This document shows positions 42,284 to 53,309 of a stretch of DNA of 64,000 nucleotides, in pieces; within the stretch, counting starts at the first letter, position 1, and every line of letters begins with the position of its first letter. The position numbers and the translations under genes were made by a program. Source of the stretch: Streptomyces silvae (GTDB lineage: Bacteria > Actinomycetota > Actinomycetes > Streptomycetales > Streptomycetaceae); assembly GCF_016745505.1 (NCBI RefSeq), contig NZ_JAERUC010000103.1:1-64000 (forward strand). Direction: 5' to 3'. Below the pieces are notes generated by a model. It saw only the letters and a program-made list of their open reading frames with translations, was not told the DNA's origin and ran no database searches.

Positions 42284-45200
42284 TCAGCGCTGGGAGAACA
42301 CGGCGACCGTGCGTCCCGGGACGGTGAAGCCTCCCGACTTCTTCTCGTACGAGGCCTTCTTGACCGTGGCGTCCGCGCCCGCCGCCTGGACGGGGTGGAG
42401 CGCGTACGCCTTGCCGGCGAGCTCCGGGACGGCCTGGAGCTGGGTGCCGGGGGTGGCGTTCAGGACGACGACCAGCTTGCCGAGCCGCATCGTGATCACC
42501 CCGGGGGTCTCCTCCGTGCCGGAGAGCGGGAAGGACAGGGTGTCCTGCACCTGCCCGGCCGTGGCGAGGCCGAAGTCCTTCTCGGTGGTGCGGATCGTGA
42601 GCAGGTCCTGGTACGCGGCGGACGCGCCCGTGATCTGCGCGCACCCGGGGCTGAGCGCGGCGTTGGTCAGCAGCGGCTTGCCGTAGGACCACTTGTCCTT
42701 GTTGTCGGCGGCGGGCGGCAAACCCCGCCCGAAGCCGTTGCCCTTGCGGCAGTCCCAGTGCAGCGCGTTGAACCAGTCGCCGCTGTCGAAGGAGTTGCGG
42801 TCCAGCGACTTGGAGCGGAGCAGGTCGGTGCCGGCCTGGGAGAGCGCGGGCCCCTGCGAGAGCACGGCGGTCGCCATCGCCAGGACCTGCATACGGGCCC
42901 GGTCGGCGGCCGTGGTGTCCGCGGGGAGCTTGAAGGCGAGGGCGTCGTAGAGGGTCTCGTTGTCGTGGGCGTCGGCGTAGGCGAGCGCGTCTCCGGGTGC
43001 CGCCGCGTATCCGGCGGGGGCCCCGTTGTAGTCGACGGCCGAGCCCTTGACCGTACGGCCCTGGGTGTCGGTGAAGGTGTAGTCGGCGAGGCTGCCGGTG
43101 AGGCCGACCTTGATCAGGTCCTGGTAGTGGAGCAGCCGGGCCTTCTGTTCGGCCTCGGTGCCGTTGGCCGCCGAGGCGTTGGGGTCGGTGTAGAGGCCGG
43201 TGGCGAAGCCCTGGACGCCCGGGTCCTCGTCGAAGGGGCCGCCGCCGCGCACGGCGTCGCGGGCCCGGTCGGAGAAGGTCGCGATGCCGGTGCCGGCCAT
43301 GTTCTTCTGGGTGGCCTGGACGAAGCGGGCGTCGTCGGCGATCTCGCCGAAGTTCCAGCCCTCGCCGTACAGGATGATCTTCTTCCCGTCGACGCCGTCC
43401 TTGGCGACCGTCAGCTCGTCGAGGGCCTTGCGGACCGCGAGGATGTTGGCCTTGGGGTGGTGTCCCATCAGGTCGAAGCGGAAGCCGTCGACCTTGTACT
43501 CCTTGGCCCAGGTGACGACCGAGTCCACGACGAGCTTGCCCATCATGGTGTTCTCGGGCGCGGTGTTGGCGCAGCAGGTGGAGGTGGCGACGGTGCCGTC
43601 CTCCAGGAGCCGCTGGTAGTAGCCGGGCACGATCCTGTCGAGGACGGACTTGTCGTCCTGGCCGGAGGCGACGGTGTGGTTGTAGACGACGTCCATGACG
43701 GTGCGCAGCCCTGCGCCGTTGAGGCCCTGGACCATCTGCCGGAACTCGACGGTGCGCTTCGTGCCGTTCGGGTCGGAGGCGTAACTGCCCTCCGGAACCG
43801 TGTAGTGCAGCGGGTCGTAGCCCCAGTTGAAGGCGTCCTTCGCGGCGGCCTTCGTGACGCAGGCCTGCTGCTCCTCGGAGTCGGGTGCGTAGACGGACAG
43901 GTCGCAGGCCGGCTTCTGCTGGCCGGACTTCTTCTCGGGGATCGTCCCGATGTCGAAGGCGGGCAGCAGGTGCACATAGCTGGTGCCGGAGCCGGCGAGC
44001 TCCTTGAGGTGCTTCATGCCGTCGGAGCGGGTGTCGGTGAAGGCGAGGTACTCGCCGGGGTGCTTCGACGTGGTGTCCGTGACGGAGAAGTCACGGATGT
44101 GCAGCTCCTGGATCTGGGCGTCCCGCAGCGGCACGGCGGCGGGCTTCTTCAGCCCGGACCAGCCGCGCGGGGCGAGCTCCGGGGCGTCGAGGTCGACGAC
44201 GAGGCTGCGGGCGGAGTCGGTGGTGAGGGCGGTGGAGTAGGGGTCGGTGACCTTGTTGGTGACCGTCTTCTGGACGGTGGGTGCCCAGACCTGGACGGCG
44301 TACCGGTAGGGCTTGCCGGTCCAGGACTTCTTCCCGGTGACCGACCAGACGCCGGTGCGGTCGTCGCGCCGCATCGGGACGCTCTTCCCGTCGAGTTCGA
44401 GGGAGACGGTGCGGGCGGTGGGGGCCCAGACGGAGAGCGTCGGGGTGTTCTTCCGGAAGACCGGCCCGAGGGCGGCGCCGCTCGCGGCCTTCCCGTACAG
44501 CGTGTCCAGGACGCCCGCGGTCTGTACGCCGGTCGCGGCGAGCAGGGCGCCGTTGGCGGCGCGCTGGGTGGCGATCAGCTGACCGCGCAGGGATTCACGG
44601 ACGCGGTCCCGGTCGCGGGGGTCGACGGTGAACGCCGGGTAGTCCTTGAGGTGCGGGTACTTCGCCTTCAGCGCGTCGGTGAGTTCGGTGGCGCCGAGCC
44701 GGAGCCACCGGCCCTCGTCGGAGAGTGCGCCGTCGACGACGGAGATGCCGCCGTTCTTCGCGTACACGAGCTGCTGGCTGGTGGCGGCGGTGGCCTTCAC
44801 CTTCCAGACGACGGTGTCCGCGTCGATCCACTGGGCCTCGGCCTTGGTCAGGTCGGGTGTGGGCACCCCGCCGGCCTGCGGCAGCAGGTAGCCGGGCTTC
44901 CCGCCGAGCATCCAGACCTCGTGCCCGTAGGAGGCGATGTCCAGGGACTGGTCGCTGGGGAGGTCCTTCTCGTCGCCCTTGTGGAGGATGTAGCTGAGCG
45001 AGGTCGCGCCGTCGGTGAGCGGGACCTCGAAGGTCACGCCGTAGGCGTCGGTCCGCACGGGCTCCAGCGGCTTGGCCCAGTCCGTGGGGGCGGCGGCACC
45101 GGTCCAGGTGTGCAGGCCCCAGCCGTCGTAGTTCCCGTCGGCGCGGTGGTAGTGCAGGACGGCCTTGGAGGTGTCCTGCGGCGGGGCCTCCGGAGCCTCG

Positions 45201-47593
45201 GCGGTCTGCTCGTCCTTGCCCTGCTCGACCCAGACCTGGCCGGTGGCCGCCAGGTCGACGGTGCGCTCGGGGCCGTCGGCCGTGCCGTTCTTCTCGATGG
45301 TGTACGGGACCGAGGAGGTGCCCTCGTCGAGGTCGACCCAGGCGAACGCGCCGTAGGCGTCGCGGCCGATGAAGTCGGCGCTCTTCCCGCCGGACTTCAG
45401 CTGCCAGCCCTCGTAGTCGCCGTCGGACCGCTGGTAGTGGACGATCGCCCGGTCACGTTCGACGGCGACGGGCTTCGGGTCGGGCGGGGCCTGGCCCGCG
45501 GTGCCGGCGGCGAGGGCGCTCGCGGTGCGTCCGGCGCGGTCGACGACGACGGCCTTGTAGCGCAGCGGCGTCCCGGCCTTCACGGAACCGTCCAGGTGCT
45601 GGGTGACCTTGTACGGGGCGTGGTCGGCGGAGCCGAGGGTGACCCACCTGCCGTTGCCGGTCTGCGCGGCGAACACGACCCGGTCGGTCCCGCCGCCCTT
45701 GACGTCGGCGGTGAGCTCGACGGTGCCGGTGGCACCGGCGGCCGGGGCCTTCAGGGTGACCGACGGCTTGGCGGCGGGGGTGCCGAGCGGCTTGTCGGCG
45801 CGGAGCACGATGCTGGAGAGCGCGGGCACGGTGACCTTGACGGTCTTGTCTGAGCCGCTGCGCAGGGTGCCGGAACCGCCGTACAGCGTGCGGAAGTTCA
45901 TCCCGGCGGACTCGGTAGTCAGCTGGACCTTCCGCGCCTCGGTGGAGTTGTTCGTGGCGACGACGTACTCGTACGGGCGCTTGGTGTGAGTACGGGAGAA
46001 GGCGTAGACCGAGTCCTTGGCGTAGCGCTCGGTCTGCACGCCGTCGCGCAGCGCGGGGTGGTCGGCCGTGAGCTTCGAGAGGGCCGCTATGGAGCGGTAG
46101 AGCGGATGGGTCGTGTCGTACGCGTCGGAGGCGTGCGTACGGTCGGTGCCCAGCTGGTCGTCGTCGAGGTAGTCGGCGGTCTTCGAGGCGAACAGCGGCT
46201 GGCGGGCGTCCTTGTCGCCGCCCGCCCCGGTGTAGCCCTGCTCGTCGCCGTAGTAGATCACCGGGTTGCCGCGGCCGAGGAACATCAGCTCGTTCGCGAG
46301 GCGGGCCCGGTCCAGGAGCTCGGCGTCACCGGCCTTCGGGTTGTCCTGCTTCAGGAAGGTGCCGATGCGGCCCATGTCGTGGTTGCCGAGGAAGGTCACC
46401 TGCTCGTAGGCGTTGGCCTTGTCGGTGGTGTAGCGGTAGTCGTCACCGTAGACCGCGGCGAGCTTCGAGGCGGGCGCGCCCTGGGAGGCGTACTGCCGGG
46501 CGGCTTCCTGGAAGGGGAAGTCGAGCGTGGCGTCGAGGCGGCCCCGCGTCACATAGGGCGAGGTGATCGCGGTGTCGGCGGAGTAGACCTCGCCGAACAT
46601 GAAGAAGTCGTCCCGCCCGTGCTTGGCCGCGTAGCCGTCCAGCGCGGTGGCCCACTGGGTCCAGAAGTCGAGGTCGACGTGTTTGACGGTGTCGATGCGG
46701 AACCCGTCGATGTCGAAGTCCCGGACCCACTTCTCGTAGATCTTCTCCATGCCGGAGACGACCTCGGGGCGCTCGGTCCACAGGTCGTCGAGGCCGGAGA
46801 AGTCGCCGTACTCGGTGGACTCGCCGGCATAGGTCGAGTCGCCCCTGTTGTGGTACATCGTCGTGTCGTTGAGCCAGGCGGGGACCTTCTTGCCCGTGTT
46901 CTTCGGGGTGTACGGGAAGGAGTCGGCGTCCACCTTGCCGACGCCCCGGGTGTCGTCGAAGGGGCGGCCGTCCTTGTCGAGGTAGGGGTAGGCGCCCTTG
47001 GACCGGTAGCCGTACTCCTTCTCGGCGTAGTCGACGGTGTCGGCGGTGTGGTTGGTGATGACGTCGAAGAAGACCTTCATGCCCTTGCCGTGGGCCTTGT
47101 CGATCAGCTTCGTGAGGTCGGCGTTGGTCCCGAAGTGCGGGTCGACCTGGGTGAAGTCGGTGATCCAGTAGCCGTGGTAGCCGGCCGAGGCGTCGTCCCC
47201 CGTGCCCTGGACGGGACGGTTCTTGAAGATCGGGGCGAGCCAGATGGCGGTGGTGCCGAGGCCCTTGATGTAGTCGAGCCGCTGGGTGAGGCCCTTGAGA
47301 TCGCCGCCCTGGTAGAACCCCTTGTCGGTGGGGTCGAATCCGGTCTCCAGCCGCGAACCCGTGAGCGTGCCCCGGTCGTTGGAGGTGTCTCCGTTGGCGA
47401 ACCGGTCGGGCAGCACGAAGTAGAACTGCTCGCGGGTCAGGTCGTGCCGGGCCGGCTCCTGGGCGAGCTTCGCGTCCGAGGGCGGTGACGGAGGTCTGGG
47501 CGCGGCGGACGCGGAGGTGGCCGCCGGTACGACGGGCAGCAGCGCCGCGCACAGTGCGGCGACGGCTCCCCGCCGGAGGGTGGTTCGGGACAC
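42284..47593 (-). CDS. secreted bifunctional alpha-amylase/pullulanase
   Basis: 1769-aa extracellular starch-degrading enzyme. The signal peptide is residues 1-31 ([16 protein letters not shown] end). An alpha-amylase GH13 domain follows, with nucleophile Asp301 in GFRIDTVKH, acid Glu335 in [10 protein letters not shown] and Asp406 in FLGNHDMGR. After a beta-rich middle with pullulanase-associated repeats ([28 protein letters not shown]) and a CBM48 region ([17 protein letters not shown]) comes a pullulanase GH13_14 domain: Asp1374 in [10 protein letters not shown], Glu1411 in [10 protein letters not shown], and [12 protein letters not shown]. Both active sites appear complete, so it can cut alpha-1,4 and alpha-1,6 bonds. 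GTG start at 47593. Downstream of a second amylase on the same strand. Confidence 0.93.
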   Translation of the reverse strand: MSRTTLRRGAVAALCAALLPVVPAATSASAAPRPPSPPSDAKLAQEPARHDLTREQFYFVLPDRFANGDTSNDRGTLTGSRLETGFDPTDKGFYQGGDLKGLTQRLDYIKGLGTTAIWLAPIFKNRPVQGTGDDASAGYHGYWITDFTQVDPHFGTNADLTKLIDKAHGKGMKVFFDVITNHTADTVDYAEKEYGYRSKGAYPYLDKDGRPFDDTRGVGKVDADSFPYTPKNTGKKVPAWLNDTTMYHNRGDSTYAGESTEYGDFSGLDDLWTERPEVVSGMEKIYEKWVRDFDIDGFRIDTVKHVDLDFWTQWATALDGYAAKHGRDDFFMFGEVYSADTAITSPYVTRGRLDATLDFPFQEAARQYASQGAPASKLAAVYGDDYRYTTDKANAYEQVTFLGNHDMGRIGTFLKQDNPKAGDAELLDRARLANELMFLGRGNPVIYYGDEQGYTGAGGDKDARQPLFASKTADYLDDDQLGTDRTHASDAYDTTHPLYRSIAALSKLTADHPALRDGVQTERYAKDSVYAFSRTHTKRPYEYVVATNNSTEARKVQLTTESAGMNFRTLYGGSGTLRSGSDKTVKVTVPALSSIVLRADKPLGTPAAKPSVTLKAPAAGATGTVELTADVKGGGTDRVVFAAQTGNGRWVTLGSADHAPYKVTQHLDGSVKAGTPLRYKAVVVDRAGRTASALAAGTAGQAPPDPKPVAVERDRAIVHYQRSDGDYEGWQLKSGGKSADFIGRDAYGAFAWVDLDEGTSSVPYTIEKNGTADGPERTVDLAATGQVWVEQGKDEQTAEAPEAPPQDTSKAVLHYHRADGNYDGWGLHTWTGAAAPTDWAKPLEPVRTDAYGVTFEVPLTDGATSLSYILHKGDEKDLPSDQSLDIASYGHEVWMLGGKPGYLLPQAGGVPTPDLTKAEAQWIDADTVVWKVKATAATSQQLVYAKNGGISVVDGALSDEGRWLRLGATELTDALKAKYPHLKDYPAFTVDPRDRDRVRESLRGQLIATQRAANGALLAATGVQTAGVLDTLYGKAASGAALGPVFRKNTPTLSVWAPTARTVSLELDGKSVPMRRDDRTGVWSVTGKKSWTGKPYRYAVQVWAPTVQKTVTNKVTDPYSTALTTDSARSLVVDLDAPELAPRGWSGLKKPAAVPLRDAQIQELHIRDFSVTDTTSKHPGEYLAFTDTRSDGMKHLKELAGSGTSYVHLLPAFDIGTIPEKKSGQQKPACDLSVYAPDSEEQQACVTKAAAKDAFNWGYDPLHYTVPEGSYASDPNGTKRTVEFRQMVQGLNGAGLRTVMDVVYNHTVASGQDDKSVLDRIVPGYYQRLLEDGTVATSTCCANTAPENTMMGKLVVDSVVTWAKEYKVDGFRFDLMGHHPKANILAVRKALDELTVAKDGVDGKKIILYGEGWNFGEIADDARFVQATQKNMAGTGIATFSDRARDAVRGGGPFDEDPGVQGFATGLYTDPNASAANGTEAEQKARLLHYQDLIKVGLTGSLADYTFTDTQGRTVKGSAVDYNGAPAGYAAAPGDALAYADAHDNETLYDALAFKLPADTTAADRARMQVLAMATAVLSQGPALSQAGTDLLRSKSLDRNSFDSGDWFNALHWDCRKGNGFGRGLPPAADNKDKWSYGKPLLTNAALSPGCAQITGASAAYQDLLTIRTTEKDFGLATAGQVQDTLSFPLSGTEETPGVITMRLGKLVVVLNATPGTQLQAVPELAGKAYALHPVQAAGADATVKKASYEKKSGGFTVPGRTVAVFSQR

Positions 47594-47634
47594 GGGCGGG
47601 TACTCCTCGGCTTTCGGGGGTGGGATCGAGCGGT

Positions 47635-47672
47635 GCGGGCCGGGGACGCCGTCGATCGCGCCCCCGGCCCGC
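47635..47672 (-). terminator. hairpin between the amylase and amylase-pullulanase genes
   Basis: Perfect 11-bp stem (47635-47645 with 47662-47672), 11 bp after the amylase stop. It may terminate or reduce transcription into the downstream gene. Confidence 0.7.
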
Positions 47673-47682
47673 AGGTGGTGGT

Positions 47683-49404
47683 TCAGCTGCGCCAGACGTC
47701 GGCGGTCAGGGCGACCTTGCCGGAGGCGGGCACGGTGGCGGTGCGGTTGGCGCCGCTCTCCCAGGTGACGTTGCCGCTCGCGTCCTTGCGCAGGTACTTG
47801 TACTCGAAGGACGTCCCGGCGGGCAGGGCGACGTCGAGCTTCCAGACGGGGTACGTCGCCGGGTCGAGCTTCAGCGCGCTGCCGGGGGCCCAGCTGCCGA
47901 GGGCGGCCTGGTTGCCGGTGACGTAGATGTTCTGGCCGAGCTGGGTGGTGGCGTTGACGCCGAACGAGGCGCCGGACTGCCCGGTCCCGGGGTCCGGGGT
48001 GGTGCCGCCACCGCCGGTGCAGGTGCGGGCGCCGATGTGCAGGGCGACGGCGGTGTTGGCGCCGAGGGTGGCGGTGAACTGGCCGGAGCCGTTGACGGTG
48101 ACGCCGTTGCCGGACTGGACGTCGCAGTAGTCACCGGCGGGCAGCGACGTCTGGAACGTGCGGGTCAGCGAGGAGCCCTCGTGGTTGATCGCGACGTACG
48201 CCTTGGAGCCGCGGCCGAAGGCGATCTGGTCGCCGCCGTTGTCCCACCAGTTGGAGACGGACTCACCGCGGGCGGTGTTGCGGAAGCCGACCATGGAGGA
48301 GATCTCGCGCCAGGCGTGCTGGCACTTCCAGCCGTCGCTGTAGCAAGCATTCACCTGGCCGCCGTTGGGCGGGCCGGCGTCCTTGTCGGACCACTCGTAG
48401 CCGGAGTGGACGTCCGGGGAACCGTAGGGGTAGGCCAGCATGAAGACGCTCGCCAGGGTGTAGTTGGCGCCGTCCTTGTAGTTCAGCGTCTCGCCGTTGC
48501 GCTCGGTGTCGTGGTTGTCGACGAAGACCGCCGACTTGCCCGACTCCATGAAGCCCCAGCCCTCGCCGAAGTTCTTCAGGTTGGCGAGGTTCTCGTTGTT
48601 GAAGGTCTGCTTGAGGCTGCGGGCGTAGCGGAACTCCTGGACGTCACCGCTGCCGAGGTACTCGGTGGGCGAGACCGCCTCGCCGGCCCCGTAGATCGCC
48701 TCGTGCTTCCAGTGGACGCCGGGGTTGCTGAGCCGGGACTTGATGTTGGCGAGGTCACCGGCGGGCATGTGCTTGGAGGCGTCGATGCGGAAGCCGTCGA
48801 CGCCGAGGGAGAGCAGGTCGTTGAGGTAGCCGGCGATCTTGCCGCGTACGTAGTCCTCGCCGGTGTCCAGGTCGGCGAGGCCCACCAGTTCGCAGTTCTG
48901 GACGTTGGCCCGGTCGCCGTAGTTGTTGATCTGCGACTGGCAGTCGTTCATGTCGTTGACGGAGTAGAGCCCGGGGTAGTCGTACTTGGTGTACGAGGAT
49001 CCGCCGGTGCCGGTACCCGATCCGGACGACATGTGGTTGATGACCGAGTCGGCGATGACCTTGACGCCCGCGCCGTGACAGGTGCTGACCATGTTCGCGA
49101 AGGCCGTACGGTCGCCGAGGCGGCCGGCGATCCTGTAGCTGACGGGCTGGTACGAGGTCCACCACTGGCCGCCCTGGATGTGCTCCTGGGGCGGCGAGAC
49201 CTGGACGTAGCCGTAGCCGGCCGGGCCGAGGCTGTCGGTGCAGGCCTTGGCCACCGAGTCGAACTTCCACTCGAACAGCACCGCGGTGACGTCCTTCGCA
49301 CCGCCCGGCGCGGCCTGGGCGGTACCGGCGGCCGCGGGGACGGCGAGGGCCGCGGCGCCCAGGGCGAGGGCGAGCGCACCGGCGGACAAGGGTCTGTGTG
49401 CCAT
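47683..49404 (-). CDS. secreted alpha-amylase with C-terminal starch-binding domain
   Basis: 573-aa GH13 alpha-amylase of the actinomycete/animal type. Signal peptide about residues 1-30 ([15 protein letters not shown]). Catalytic residues: Asp208 in [12 protein letters not shown], Glu242 in YGAGEAV, and Asp in [11 protein letters not shown]. After a short Thr/Gly/Pro linker ([16 protein letters not shown]) comes a CBM20 starch-binding domain ([19 protein letters not shown] to [11 protein letters not shown]). The ATG at 49404 has AGGAGG 6 nt upstream. Two TTGCA/TGCAA-type elements upstream suggest MalR repression and maltose induction. Confidence 0.95.
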   Translation of the reverse strand: MAHRPLSAGALALALGAAALAVPAAAGTAQAAPGGAKDVTAVLFEWKFDSVAKACTDSLGPAGYGYVQVSPPQEHIQGGQWWTSYQPVSYRIAGRLGDRTAFANMVSTCHGAGVKVIADSVINHMSSGSGTGTGGSSYTKYDYPGLYSVNDMNDCQSQINNYGDRANVQNCELVGLADLDTGEDYVRGKIAGYLNDLLSLGVDGFRIDASKHMPAGDLANIKSRLSNPGVHWKHEAIYGAGEAVSPTEYLGSGDVQEFRYARSLKQTFNNENLANLKNFGEGWGFMESGKSAVFVDNHDTERNGETLNYKDGANYTLASVFMLAYPYGSPDVHSGYEWSDKDAGPPNGGQVNACYSDGWKCQHAWREISSMVGFRNTARGESVSNWWDNGGDQIAFGRGSKAYVAINHEGSSLTRTFQTSLPAGDYCDVQSGNGVTVNGSGQFTATLGANTAVALHIGARTCTGGGGTTPDPGTGQSGASFGVNATTQLGQNIYVTGNQAALGSWAPGSALKLDPATYPVWKLDVALPAGTSFEYKYLRKDASGNVTWESGANRTATVPASGKVALTADVWRS

Positions 49405-49492
49405 GAGGATCCTCCTGCGGTGGGGGAAGAGCGGGGATGGCGGAGCAGCCTCACATGGCAACGCGCCGTGCCCTCAAGGCTTATGAAGGTTC

Positions 49493-49509
49493 TTGCAGCA
49501 AGGATGCAA
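49493..49509 (-). promoter_or_regulatory. MalR-type operator upstream of the amylase
   Basis: TTGCA-N7-TGCAA, preceded by TC as in the direct repeats known at Streptomyces aml promoters. It lies 89 bp before the amylase start codon, where a -10/-35 region is expected. Similar half-sites occur upstream of malE. Confidence 0.6.
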
Positions 49510-49628
49510 TTCCCTGTGTGCCGCAGACCGTACGAGCCTGATCTGCCCCGGTCAACCCCCTGGACACGACGCGATTACGTCCCGCTCACATCCACGAAAT
49601 CCCGGAGATTTCTTCCTGCAAGGACTTA

Positions 49629-49642
49629 CGCAAAATATTGCG
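49629..49642 (-). promoter_or_regulatory. second inverted repeat upstream of the amylase
   Basis: CGCAA-N4-TTGCG, with CTGCAAGG adjacent (49616-49623). These share half-sites with the MalR-type operators. About 225 bp before the amylase start. Confidence 0.4.
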
Positions 49643-49735
49643 AGCCTGTTAAGTTCATCCCGACTCCGGCCCGGTCGGCCGGGGGTCCGGATCCCCGGGC
49701 CCCACGCGCCCGGCCGACCGGTCCGGTCATGACGC

Positions 49736-49795
49736 GGAGAGGTCCGGAAGTCGCTTCCCCGCCGGCCCACCCTGGGCCGACTCCCGGACCTCTCC
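49736..49795 (-). terminator. terminator after the GlxA regulator gene
   Basis: GGAGAGGTCCGG (49736-49747) pairs with CCGGACCTCTCC (49784-49795); the loop contains another small GC hairpin. 69 bp after the stop. Confidence 0.6.
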
Positions 49796-49863
49796 CGCAC
49801 GTTGCCGCGCAGGACCGTCATGGACCCCCGGACACACCCGCCCCTCCCCCGCAGGTCCGCCGC

Positions 49864-50856
49864 TCAGGCCCCGCCGGCCCGGAACCGGCGCCGGTACTCG
49901 GTCGGTGTCGTGTCGAGCCTGCGGCGGAACGCCCTGACGAGGGTGTCGACGGTGCCGAATCCGCAGGAGGCCGCGACGCGTTCGAGGGTGGCGTCGGTGG
50001 ATTCCAGCCGGCCGCGTGCCACCTCGACCCGGGCCGATTCGACGTACGCGTGCGGGGTCGTGCCGAGTTCGGCCTTGAAGATCCGGGTGAGCTGCCGGTC
50101 ACCGATGTGGGCGTGGGCGGCGAGGTCCGCGAGGGTGAGCGGTTCGCCGATATTGCGCAGGATGTGGTGCCGGAGGTCCTCGATGCGCCGCGTCATGGAC
50201 ACCCGCTCCAGGGGCACGCTGAACTGGCTCTGCCCGCTCGGCCGCTTCAGGTACATCACGAGCTGCCGGGCGATGTTCAGCGCGACGCTCTCGCCGAGGT
50301 CGTCCGCGATGAGCGCGAGGGACAGGTCGAGGCAGGCGCTGATGCCCGCGCCGGTCCACACGTCGCCCTGCCGGATGAAGATCGGGTCGGCGTCCACCTC
50401 GACCGCCGGGTAGTCGTCGGCGAGCTGCTGCGCGGTCGACCAGTGGGTGGTGGCGCGCTTGCCGTCGAGGAGTCCGGCGGCCGCCAGGATGTGCGCTCCG
50501 ACGCAGACGGAGGTGACCCTCCGGGCCCGCCCGGCGAGCTGCTTCACCCGCGCCACCACGCCGGGGTCGGTCAGCGGGTGCACACGGCGACGGTGGTCGA
50601 CCTCGACCGCGCCGGGCACGATCAGGGTGTCGATGCTCCTGGTGGACAGGTCGTCGAAGGTGGTGTCGGGGAGGACGCGCACCCCCGCGCCGGTGGTGAC
50701 CGGATCCATGGTCTCGGCGGCGAGGACCACCTCGTAACCCGCCGCCTCCTCCGACTCGCGGCGCGCGAGGGAGAACACCTCGGGCGGTCCGGTGACATCC
50801 AACAGGTCGACGCCGTCGAAGAGAACGATGACGATCAGCCGGCTGACGGTGCTCAT
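49864..50856 (-). CDS. GlxA family regulator (DJ-1/PfpI domain plus AraC HTH)
   Basis: 330-aa transcription regulator. Residues 5-170 form a DJ-1/PfpI amidase-like domain (VIVLFDGVDLLDVTGPPEVF, then RVTSVCVGAHILAAAGLLDG with the nucleophile-elbow Cys). The C-terminal 100 residues are a double AraC helix-turn-helix (EPLTLADLAAHAHIGDRQL; VERVAASCGFGTVDTLVRAF beginning LER). The ATG at 50856 is divergent from an isochorismatase-like hydrolase gene, which is a common arrangement and suggests that gene is its target. Confidence 0.92.
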   Translation of the reverse strand: MSTVSRLIVIVLFDGVDLLDVTGPPEVFSLARRESEEAAGYEVVLAAETMDPVTTGAGVRVLPDTTFDDLSTRSIDTLIVPGAVEVDHRRRVHPLTDPGVVARVKQLAGRARRVTSVCVGAHILAAAGLLDGKRATTHWSTAQQLADDYPAVEVDADPIFIRQGDVWTGAGISACLDLSLALIADDLGESVALNIARQLVMYLKRPSGQSQFSVPLERVSMTRRIEDLRHHILRNIGEPLTLADLAAHAHIGDRQLTRIFKAELGTTPHAYVESARVEVARGRLESTDATLERVAASCGFGTVDTLVRAFRRRLDTTPTEYRRRFRAGGA

Positions 50857-51001
50857 GGGACTCCCGGGGACGGTGACGTCGATGTCGGTTTCTGCAGGTT
50901 AGACGACATTGCCGACACGCGGTGGCGGCCATAGCGTCGTAGGCACAGCTCACCGCGCCGGTGACCTGCTCTCCGACATCCGATCCCCAGGTGGTTCCCC
51001 C

Positions 51002-51592
51002 ATGCCCAGAACGACACTGCGCCGGCTCAACGGTCTCGACGACAACCCCGCGAGGCTCGCCGGATCGACGCTGGTCCTCATCGACTACCAGAACACCTAC
51101 ACGACCGGCGTGATGGAGCTGGACGGCTGGCAGCCCGCACTCGACGCCGCCGCCGAACTGCTGGCCCGGGCCCGCCGGGAGGGCACGAAGGTCATCCACG
51201 TCATCAACGACGGCGGCGAGGGCACCCCGTACGACATCCGGGCGGAGATCGGCCGGATCCACCCCCGCGTGGCCCCGGCCGACGGTGAGCCGGTCGTCGT
51301 CAAGCAGACACCGAACGCCTTCGCCGGTACGGACCTGGACCGGCACGTCGACGCGGCCGGCCACTGCGACCTGGTCATCGCCGGGTTCATGACCCACATG
51401 TGCGTGGCCTTCACCGCCCAGGGTGCCTTCCTGCGCGGCAACCGCCCCACGGTCGTCGCCGACGCCTGCGCCACCCGGGCCCTCCCGGTCCTCGACACCG
51501 AACTGCCCGCCGAACAGGTCCACTCCGCCGCACTCGCCACGATCGCGGACCTGTACGGGGTCGTGGTCCCGACGCAGAAGTCCCTCACCTGA
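51002..51592 (+). CDS. isochorismatase family cysteine hydrolase
   Basis: 196-aa hydrolase with the triad Asp28 (LIDYQNTY), Lys101 (VVVKQTPNAF) and Cys134 (FMTHMCVAFTA, including the cis-peptide region). The family covers nicotinamidases, N-carbamoylsarcosine amidases and related amide hydrolases; the substrate is not identifiable. The ATG at 51002 lacks a strong ribosome site. It is divergent from the GlxA regulator, 145 bp apart. Confidence 0.9.
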   Translation: MPRTTLRRLNGLDDNPARLAGSTLVLIDYQNTYTTGVMELDGWQPALDAAAELLARARREGTKVIHVINDGGEGTPYDIRAEIGRIHPRVAPADGEPVVVKQTPNAFAGTDLDRHVDAAGHCDLVIAGFMTHMCVAFTAQGAFLRGNRPTVVADACATRALPVLDTELPAEQVHSAALATIADLYGVVVPTQKSLT

Positions 51593-51630
51593 GACGTGAG
51601 TGCGTGCCGGACGGTTTCGGTGGGCGGCGG

Positions 51631-52059
51631 TCACCGTCCGAGGTCGAGTTCGGCCCAGACCGTCTTGCGCGGGGCGGGTCCGACGTCCACGCCCCAGCGG
51701 TCTGCGAGTGCTCCGACGATCAGCAGACCACGCCCCGACTCCGCGTCGGCGGCGGCGGCCCCGAGCGCGAGAGGCAGTCGTTCGCCCCGGGTGTCGGTCA
51801 CCTCGATACGGAGCAACGTGTCCCGGTGGACCATGAGGCCCAGCCGGAAGTCCCGTCCGGATACGCGGCCGTGCACGGCGGCGTTGGCGGCCAGTTCGGC
51901 CACGATGTTCGCCGCCGGCTCCGTGGGCAGCCCCCAGTCCCCCAGGTGCGCCACGGTCAGCAGGCGCGCGAGCCTGGCACCGCGGCGGGTGGGAGAGAGC
52001 AGCACGGTGAACTGCCGGGTGGGAACGGAATGTTCGGTTCGGGTGATTTCTTGGGTCAC
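51631..52059 (-). CDS. ATP-binding protein of the RsbW/HATPase anti-sigma type
   Basis: 142-aa single-domain GHKL ATPase. The N box is NIVAELAANAAVHGR and the glycine box ESGRGLLIVGAL, with VTDTRG as the D/G1 box. In Streptomyces, dozens of such proteins exist, often beside XRE/DUF397 genes as here, and are assumed to act as anti-sigma factor kinases. Start GTG at 52059. It is divergent from the XRE regulator gene. Confidence 0.88.
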   Translation of the reverse strand: MTQEITRTEHSVPTRQFTVLLSPTRRGARLARLLTVAHLGDWGLPTEPAANIVAELAANAAVHGRVSGRDFRLGLMVHRDTLLRIEVTDTRGERLPLALGAAAADAESGRGLLIVGALADRWGVDVGPAPRKTVWAELDLGR

Positions 52060-52222
52060 GTCACTCAGCGTGGCCCCACCTGCCTACCGTGAAGAGCGAC
52101 AAGCCGGTTGCGTACGGCGATTGTCCAGGCCTTGTCCAGCGCTGTCCCGGCTGTCCGGGGTGACTCGCCGGGGACGACAGAGGTTGGTGCAAGAACGGCA
52201 GCACGTCGGAAGTGGGGCACGG

Positions 52223-53101
52223 ATGAGCGTGGATGAGGTCGGCACGACAAGCGGCACCGACGGAGCGGACGACCCCGGCTGGGAGGTCGACCCCGACGAC
52301 GAGCCCGGCACGGCTCTGGTCGCCTCCGTGGGACGTCAGATCAAGGCATGGCGGGAGTCGGCGGGCATGCGGGCCGGGGAGTTCGGGGCCACGATCGGGT
52401 ACGGCGAGGACCTGGTCTTCAAAGTGGAGAGCGGCCGGCGCATTCCCCGGCCGGAGTTCCTGGACAAGGCGGACGAGGCCCTGGGCGCCGCAGGCAAGCT
52501 CGCCATGTTCAAGAAGGAGATGGCGGAGGTCCGGTACCCGAAAAAGGTGCGGGACCTGGCGAAGCTGGAGGCCAAAGCCGTCGAGGTGGAGGCGTACCAC
52601 CACCACAACATCAACGGTCTGCTGCAGACCGAGGAGCATATGAGGGCATTGTTCGCCTCGTGGCTGCCGGCCTATACACAGGACGAGACGGACCGGGTGG
52701 TGGGCGCTCGCCTGGCCCGACGGTCCATCCTCGACCGGACTCCCCTGCCATCACTGAGCTTTGTCCAGGAAGAGGTGACACTCCGCCGTCCGGTCGGAGG
52801 CACAATGGTTCTGCGCCGCCAACTCGAACATCTCTTGGAAGTGGGGCGGTTGTCGAACGTGGCAATCCAGGTGATGCCGACATGTCGCGAGGAGCATCCC
52901 GGAACGGGCGGACTGATCGAGGTGCTGAGGTTTGCCGACGGCAGTGCGGTAGGGCGATCCGAGGGCGCGTTCAGCGGCCGCCCGGTCTCCGACCCGAAGC
53001 AACTCAGGATCCTCGGACTGCGCTATGGCATGATCCGGGCGCAGGCTCTCACGCCACGTGAATCGCTGGCCTTCATTGAGCAACTGCTGGGAGAGACATG
53101 A
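52223..53101 (+). CDS. XRE-family regulator with DUF5753 domain
   Basis: 292-aa protein: an N-terminal helix-turn-helix (VGRQIKAWRESAGMRAGEFG to YGEDLVFKVESGRRIPRPEF) and the C-terminal DUF5753 region (EVRYPKKVRDLAKLEAKAVE; QVMPTCREEHPGTGG). This is the BldB/WhiJ-linked regulator type of Streptomyces. The ATG at 52223 was chosen by domain start; upstream GTG or TTG starts would add sequence without similarity. Its stop overlaps the next ATG in ATGA, so it is co-translated with the DUF397 protein, its usual partner. Confidence 0.9.
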   Translation: MSVDEVGTTSGTDGADDPGWEVDPDDEPGTALVASVGRQIKAWRESAGMRAGEFGATIGYGEDLVFKVESGRRIPRPEFLDKADEALGAAGKLAMFKKEMAEVRYPKKVRDLAKLEAKAVEVEAYHHHNINGLLQTEEHMRALFASWLPAYTQDETDRVVGARLARRSILDRTPLPSLSFVQEEVTLRRPVGGTMVLRRQLEHLLEVGRLSNVAIQVMPTCREEHPGTGGLIEVLRFADGSAVGRSEGAFSGRPVSDPKQLRILGLRYGMIRAQALTPRESLAFIEQLLGET

Positions 53102-53307
53102 TCCACAAGCCCTCTGCCGAGGGAGCCGCGGAGCTGAAGTGGCTCAGGAGCAGCTACAGCAGCAGTGGTGACGGCAACGACTGCGTCGAGGTGGCGACCA
53201 CCCCCGCCACCGTGCACGTACGCGACTCCAAGAACCCGCCCGGCCCGCTCCTCGGCTTCGCCCCCGCCACCTGGGACGCCTTCCTGGCGTACGCCGCCGA
53301 GAACTGA
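53098..53307 (+). CDS. DUF397 protein (WhiJ-partner type)
   Basis: 69-aa protein with the DUF397 core WLRSSYSSSGDGNDCVEVA, then VHVRDSKNPPGP and WDAFLAYA. DUF397 proteins are small partners of XRE/WhiJ-type regulators and are thought to act like antitoxins or modulators. The ATG overlaps the XRE stop by 4 nt. Confidence 0.93.
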   Translation: MIHKPSAEGAAELKWLRSSYSSSGDGNDCVEVATTPATVHVRDSKNPPGPLLGFAPATWDAFLAYAAEN

Positions 53308-53309
53308 CG

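Larger units (their letters stand above)
49405..49863. other. 459-bp region between the amylase and GlxA regulator genes
   Basis: No gene is supported. It contains the amylase promoter side (49405-49650), relatively AT-rich near 49600-49650, with two MalR-type inverted repeats (listed separately), and a hairpin terminator for the GlxA regulator at the other end. Both flanking genes point left, so only the amylase is controlled from here. Confidence 0.6.
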
